NCBI GenBank assembly: GCA_948438565.1
Contig: CAOJLW010000011.1
Coordinates: 1-17,613, forward strand
DNA length: 17,613 nucleotides
Origin: an uncultured Lachnospiraceae bacterium
Lineage (GTDB): Bacteria > Bacillota > Clostridia > Lachnospirales > Lachnospiraceae
Direction: 5' to 3'
Every line of letters begins with the position of its first letter. The stretch's first letter is position 1. A model generated the notes under the pieces. That model did not search any database. It had not been told where the DNA came from and was given only the letters and a program-made list of their open reading frames with translations. Positions 15,135-17,613 of this stretch are shown here, piece by piece. The position numbers and the translations under genes were made by a program.

Positions 15135-15163
15135 TTTCCAATTTTTTGATTTTATGTTATCCT
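15135..15163 (+). promoter_or_regulatory. Candidate promoter of the hisA-glnA operon
   Basis: TTTCCA (15135-15140) and TATCCT (15158-15163) are 17 bases apart, with TGT before the -10 as an extended element. Each box matches the consensus at four of six positions. The predicted start, near 15170, coincides with the left arm of the hairpin at 15169-15206, so the transcript would begin with that hairpin. Confidence 0.4.
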
Positions 15164-15168
15164 AATGG

Positions 15169-15206
15169 AAAACGACGAAGTTTACAGAGGCGGACTTCGT
15201 CGTTTT
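15169..15206 (+). promoter_or_regulatory. Strong hairpin in the hisA leader (possible attenuator)
   Basis: AAAACGACGAAGT (15169-15181) and ACTTCGTCGTTTT (15194-15206) form a perfect 13-bp stem with a 12-base loop, followed by TTTTC and then the ribosome binding site of hisA. It resembles an intrinsic terminator with a short T run, and lies between the operon promoter and its first gene. The gene before already has its own terminator at 15085-15124, so this one is best read as a leader element: attenuator, 5' stabiliser or regulator target. TTTCCA (15135-15140) could pair with TGGAAA (15166-15171), partly competing with it if transcription starts further upstream. Confidence 0.6.
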
Positions 15207-15226
15207 CTACGGAAAGGGGCCGTTAT

Positions 15227-16015
15227 ATGGAATTTCGACCATGCATTGACATACACAACGGGAAGGTAAAACAAATCGTTGGCAGCAGTTTAAAGGATAT
15301 GGGAGATCAGGCGCAGGAAAATTTTGTTTCCACGCAGGACGCAGCCTTTTATGCTGAATTTTATAAACGGGATTCCGTAAAAGGCGGCCACGTCATACTG
15401 TTAAACCCTCCGGGCAGTCCATACTATGAAGTCACAAAGCGGCAGGCGCTTCTGGCGTTACAAGCCTATCCGGGCGGTCTTCAGGTCGGCGGCGGAATTC
15501 ATCCGGAAAATGCATTAGAATTTCTTGCGGCAGGGGCAAGCCATGTGATCGTCACATCGTATGTTTTTTCCGGCGGCAGCGTCCATTACGGCAATTTGGA
15601 AAAATTAGTGAGAACCGTCGGCAAAGGGCGTCTGGTGTTGGATTTAAGCTGTAGAAAACGTGAGGACGGCGCATATTATATCGTGACGGATCGCTGGCAG
15701 AAATTTACCAGGGAAAAAGTTACCAGCGCGCTTTTAGACAGGCTTAGCGGGTATGCGGATGAATTTCTGGTTCATGCCGTGGACGTGGAGGGCAAAGCAA
15801 ATGGAATTGAAGCGCCGCTTGCGGATTTGCTGGGCAGTTGGGGCAGGATTCCGATTACGTATGCCGGAGGCGTTGGCAGCTTTGCCGATTTAAAAGAGCT
15901 GGAATCGGCAGGCAGGGGCCGACTGAATGTGACGATCGGAAGCGCTCTGGATTTGTTTGGAGGCGCTCTGGAGTATAAAAAGACGCTTGCTTACCTGCAA
16001 AAAAGGAGTGTATGA
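15227..16015 (+). CDS. hisA: ProFAR isomerase HisA, eukaryotic HIS6 type
   Basis: The 262-residue TIM-barrel enzyme isomerises ProFAR to PRFAR, the fourth step of histidine synthesis. It matches the eukaryotic (yeast HIS6/plant) branch rather than bacterial HisA: FRPCIDIHNGKVKQIVG at the start, ENFVS (31-35), YPGGLQVGGGIHPENALEFL (81-100), VIVTSYVFSGG, LVLDLSCRKREDG (136-148), EFLVHAVDVEGKANGIE (179-195), YAGGVGSFADL and IGSALDLFGG. D8 and D139 are at the positions of the two catalytic aspartates of bacterial HisA. The length fits the family (about 260). ATG 15227 follows GGAAAGGGG; an upstream in-frame start at 15122 falls in the previous gene's terminator. No other his gene is near; glnA begins one base after its stop, so the two form an operon. 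Confidence 0.93.
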   Translation: MEFRPCIDIHNGKVKQIVGSSLKDMGDQAQENFVSTQDAAFYAEFYKRDSVKGGHVILLNPPGSPYYEVTKRQALLALQAYPGGLQVGGGIHPENALEFLAAGASHVIVTSYVFSGGSVHYGNLEKLVRTVGKGRLVLDLSCRKREDGAYYIVTDRWQKFTREKVTSALLDRLSGYADEFLVHAVDVEGKANGIEAPLADLLGSWGRIPITYAGGVGSFADLKELESAGRGRLNVTIGSALDLFGGALEYKKTLAYLQKRSV

Positions 16016-16016
16016 A

Positions 16017-17348
16017 ATGAGCAGATATACAAAACAGGATATTATCCGTATTGTGGAAGAAGAGGATGTGGAATTTATCCGTCTGCAATTTACGGATATG
16101 TTTGGAACCTTAAAAAATGTGGCGGTTACAAAAAGCCAACTGGAAAAAGTCTTAAATAATGAGTGTATGTTTGACGGTTCTTCGATAGAAGGATTTGTCA
16201 GGATTGAAGAGTCGGATATGTATCTGCATCCCGATTTGGACACGTTTGTCATTTTTCCATGGCGGCCGCAGCAGGGAAAAGTGGCGCGCGTCATCTGTGA
16301 TATTTACCGTCCCGATCATGCGCCGTTTGCCGGGGATCCCCGGTATATCCTGAAAAAAATGATTGCCGAAGCAAGCGATTTGGGATATCGTTTTGATGTG
16401 GGGCCGGAATGTGAATTTTTTTTGTTTCATACCGATGAAAATGGACAGCCCACGACACTGACCCATGAAAGAGCGGGATATTTTGATTTAGGGCCAGTGG
16501 ATTTGGGTGAAAATGCCAGGCGGGATATGGCGCTTGCGTTGGAAGATATGGGGTTTGAGATTGAAGCGTCGCACCACGAGGTTGCGCCCGCGCAGCATGA
16601 GATTGATTTTAAATATGACGAAGCTTTAGCGGCGGCGGATCATATGATGACGTTTAAGCTGGCTGTTAAGACGATTGCCAAACGTCATGGTCTGTTTGCC
16701 AGTTTTATGCCAAAGCCAAAAGACGGAGTCAACGGTTCCGGTATGCATATCAATATGTCGCTGCATCGGGAGGGGCGCAATGTTTTTTCCGATCCAGACG
16801 GGGAATTTGGTTTAAGCCGGGAAGCGCATTATTTTATCGGCGGCATTATGAAGCATATGAAAGGGATGTCGTTGATTACAAATCCCTTGGTCAATTCTTA
16901 CAAACGTCTGGTGCCCGGGTATGAGGCGCCGGTTTATATCGCCTGGTCGGCTACAAACCGCAGTCCTTTGATCCGGATTCCGGCTGCCAGAGGGACGGGA
17001 ACCCGCATTGAGCTGCGTTGCCCGGATCCGTCGGCAAATCCGTATTTGGTATTGGCCGTCTGTCTGGCGGCCGGATTAGACGGCATCCGAGAAAAGCGCA
17101 CGCCGCCCGCGCCGGTCATGCAAAATATTTTTCAAATGCGTTTGCAGGAAAAAGAACGCCTGGGAATTGCTTCTCTGCCGGCCGATTTGGGGGAGGCGAT
17201 TCGGGAGTTTGAAAAGGACGATTATATCCAAGCCGTTTTAGGGGAACATATCAGTAAGCTGTATCCCAAAGCCAAAAAGGCTGAATGGGAAGATTATCAG
17301 GCACAGGTGACGGCATGGGAAATCGATAAGTACCTGTATAGAATTTGA
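16017..17348 (+). CDS. glnA: Glutamine synthetase, type I-alpha
   Basis: The 443-residue enzyme makes glutamine from glutamate, ammonia and ATP, the main route of ammonia assimilation, as a cytoplasmic dodecamer. The length and the absence of the ~25-residue insertion and adenylylation-tyrosine segment place it in the I-alpha class of Gram-positive bacteria, controlled by feedback inhibition rather than adenylylation. Motifs seen: FDGSSIEGF (about 53-61), GPECEFFLF (metal-ligand glutamates, about 129-137), EVAPAQHEIDF, the ATP-site PKPKDGVNGSGMHINMSL, NPLVNSYKRLVPGYEAP, and RIPAARGTGTRIELRCPDPSANPYL. The ATG at 16017 comes 1 base after the hisA stop and 8 bases after AGGAG, which lies inside hisA, so translation is coupled. 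A regulator gene of the NitR/ANTAR type follows after 13 bases. Confidence 0.97.
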   Translation: MSRYTKQDIIRIVEEEDVEFIRLQFTDMFGTLKNVAVTKSQLEKVLNNECMFDGSSIEGFVRIEESDMYLHPDLDTFVIFPWRPQQGKVARVICDIYRPDHAPFAGDPRYILKKMIAEASDLGYRFDVGPECEFFLFHTDENGQPTTLTHERAGYFDLGPVDLGENARRDMALALEDMGFEIEASHHEVAPAQHEIDFKYDEALAAADHMMTFKLAVKTIAKRHGLFASFMPKPKDGVNGSGMHINMSLHREGRNVFSDPDGEFGLSREAHYFIGGIMKHMKGMSLITNPLVNSYKRLVPGYEAPVYIAWSATNRSPLIRIPAARGTGTRIELRCPDPSANPYLVLAVCLAAGLDGIREKRTPPAPVMQNIFQMRLQEKERLGIASLPADLGEAIREFEKDDYIQAVLGEHISKLYPKAKKAEWEDYQAQVTAWEIDKYLYRI

Positions 17349-17361
17349 CGCGGTACAAGGT

Positions 17362-17613
17362 ATGAAGATCCTGATTGCATTTCCAAAGATAGAAAATGGT
17401 ATACAGATAAAACGCATTTTGCAGCAGCGCGGTTATGAAGTGTATGCAACCTGTTCAACCGGAGCCAGGGTGTTAGCGTATGCGCAAGAGCTTTCCGGAG
17501 GCATCGTAATCTGCGGATATCGTCTGACGGATATGGTTTATTCAGAACTGCGGGATGATTTGCCGCCGCAGTTTGAGATGCTGTTGTTTGCTTCGTCCGA
17601 GCTTTGTGAAAAC
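17362..17613 (+). CDS. ANTAR-type response regulator, NitR-like (N-terminal part)
   Basis: The 84 visible residues run off the window. They resemble the N-terminus of the ANTAR-domain response regulators found directly after glnA in many Clostridia: MKILIAFPKIENGIQIKRIL, then GYEVYATCSTGA, then GGIVICGYRLTDMVYSEL. The C-terminal RNA-binding ANTAR domain is not in the window, so the family call rests on this receiver and on position. Known family members (NitR next to glnA of Clostridium saccharobutylicum; EutV in enterococci) prevent transcription termination by binding RNA hairpins. The receiver looks degenerate: FPK stands where the acidic pair should be, and CGY where the phosphorylated aspartate should be, so it is probably not switched by phosphorylation. 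The start follows glnA by 13 bases with only a weak AAGG box; read-through or coupling from glnA is likely. Confidence 0.7.
   Translation, partial: MKILIAFPKIENGIQIKRILQQRGYEVYATCSTGARVLAYAQELSGGIVICGYRLTDMVYSELRDDLPPQFEMLLFASSELCEN

Noticed and set aside
15182..15193. ANTAR-type hexaloop in the hisA leader
   Set aside because: The loop is 12 bases and I could not draw the paired hexaloop hairpins known for ANTAR targets; only the general antitermination idea is kept.

Overview
The window looks like a chromosomal segment from an endospore-forming Clostridia species, most likely a member of the Lachnospiraceae. This rests on spoVAD-spoVAE, a two-component kinase of the type common in that family, a type I-alpha glutamine synthetase followed by an ANTAR-type regulator, canonical GGAGG ribosome binding sites and consensus sigma-A promoters. 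No tRNA, rRNA, CRISPR array, transposase or phage gene is visible. Most genes look like ordinary housekeeping or sporulation genes, and the transcription units are clearly bounded by promoters and terminators.

Layout. (1) 1-620: the last codons of an upstream gene, a bidirectional terminator, and a minus-strand flavin-reductase-like protein. (2) 811-2721: a promoter and a polysaccharide pyruvyl transferase family protein, followed by what looks like a frameshifted small membrane protein. (3) 2762-6103: a terminator, three ~42-bp direct repeats each starting with a 10-bp palindrome, then an OmpR-type response regulator and a large six-pass histidine kinase overlapping by one base. (4) 6154-7352: a branched-chain aminotransferase (ilvE) with its own promoter and terminator. 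(5) 7410-9364: a sigma-G-like promoter, spoVAD, spoVAE, and a very acidic lipoprotein ending in a strong terminator; spoVAC is not next to them. (6) 9421-9988: a PAP2-family phosphatase and a terminator shared with guaB. (7) 9997-11905, minus strand: guaB (IMP dehydrogenase) from a perfect-consensus promoter, preceded by a small XRE-type repressor. (8) 12007-15124: a 997-residue secreted multi-FN3 protein, transcribed divergently from the XRE gene. (9) 15135-17613: a leader with a strong hairpin, then an operon of hisA (eukaryotic HIS6 type), glnA, and the start of an ANTAR-type regulator with a degenerate receiver, cut by the window edge.

How they work together. The last operon is the most interesting part. 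A HIS6-like HisA, whose family is mainly eukaryotic, sits alone without other his genes and one base upstream of glutamine synthetase. glnA is followed by a NitR-like regulator of the RNA-binding antiterminator family, and a terminator-like hairpin lies in the operon's leader. That suggests a nitrogen-controlled unit tying glutamine supply to histidine synthesis. The repeat array upstream of the two-component system is a plausible autoregulatory operator. The spoVA pair and its sigma-G-like promoter point to forespore expression and dipicolinic acid transport.
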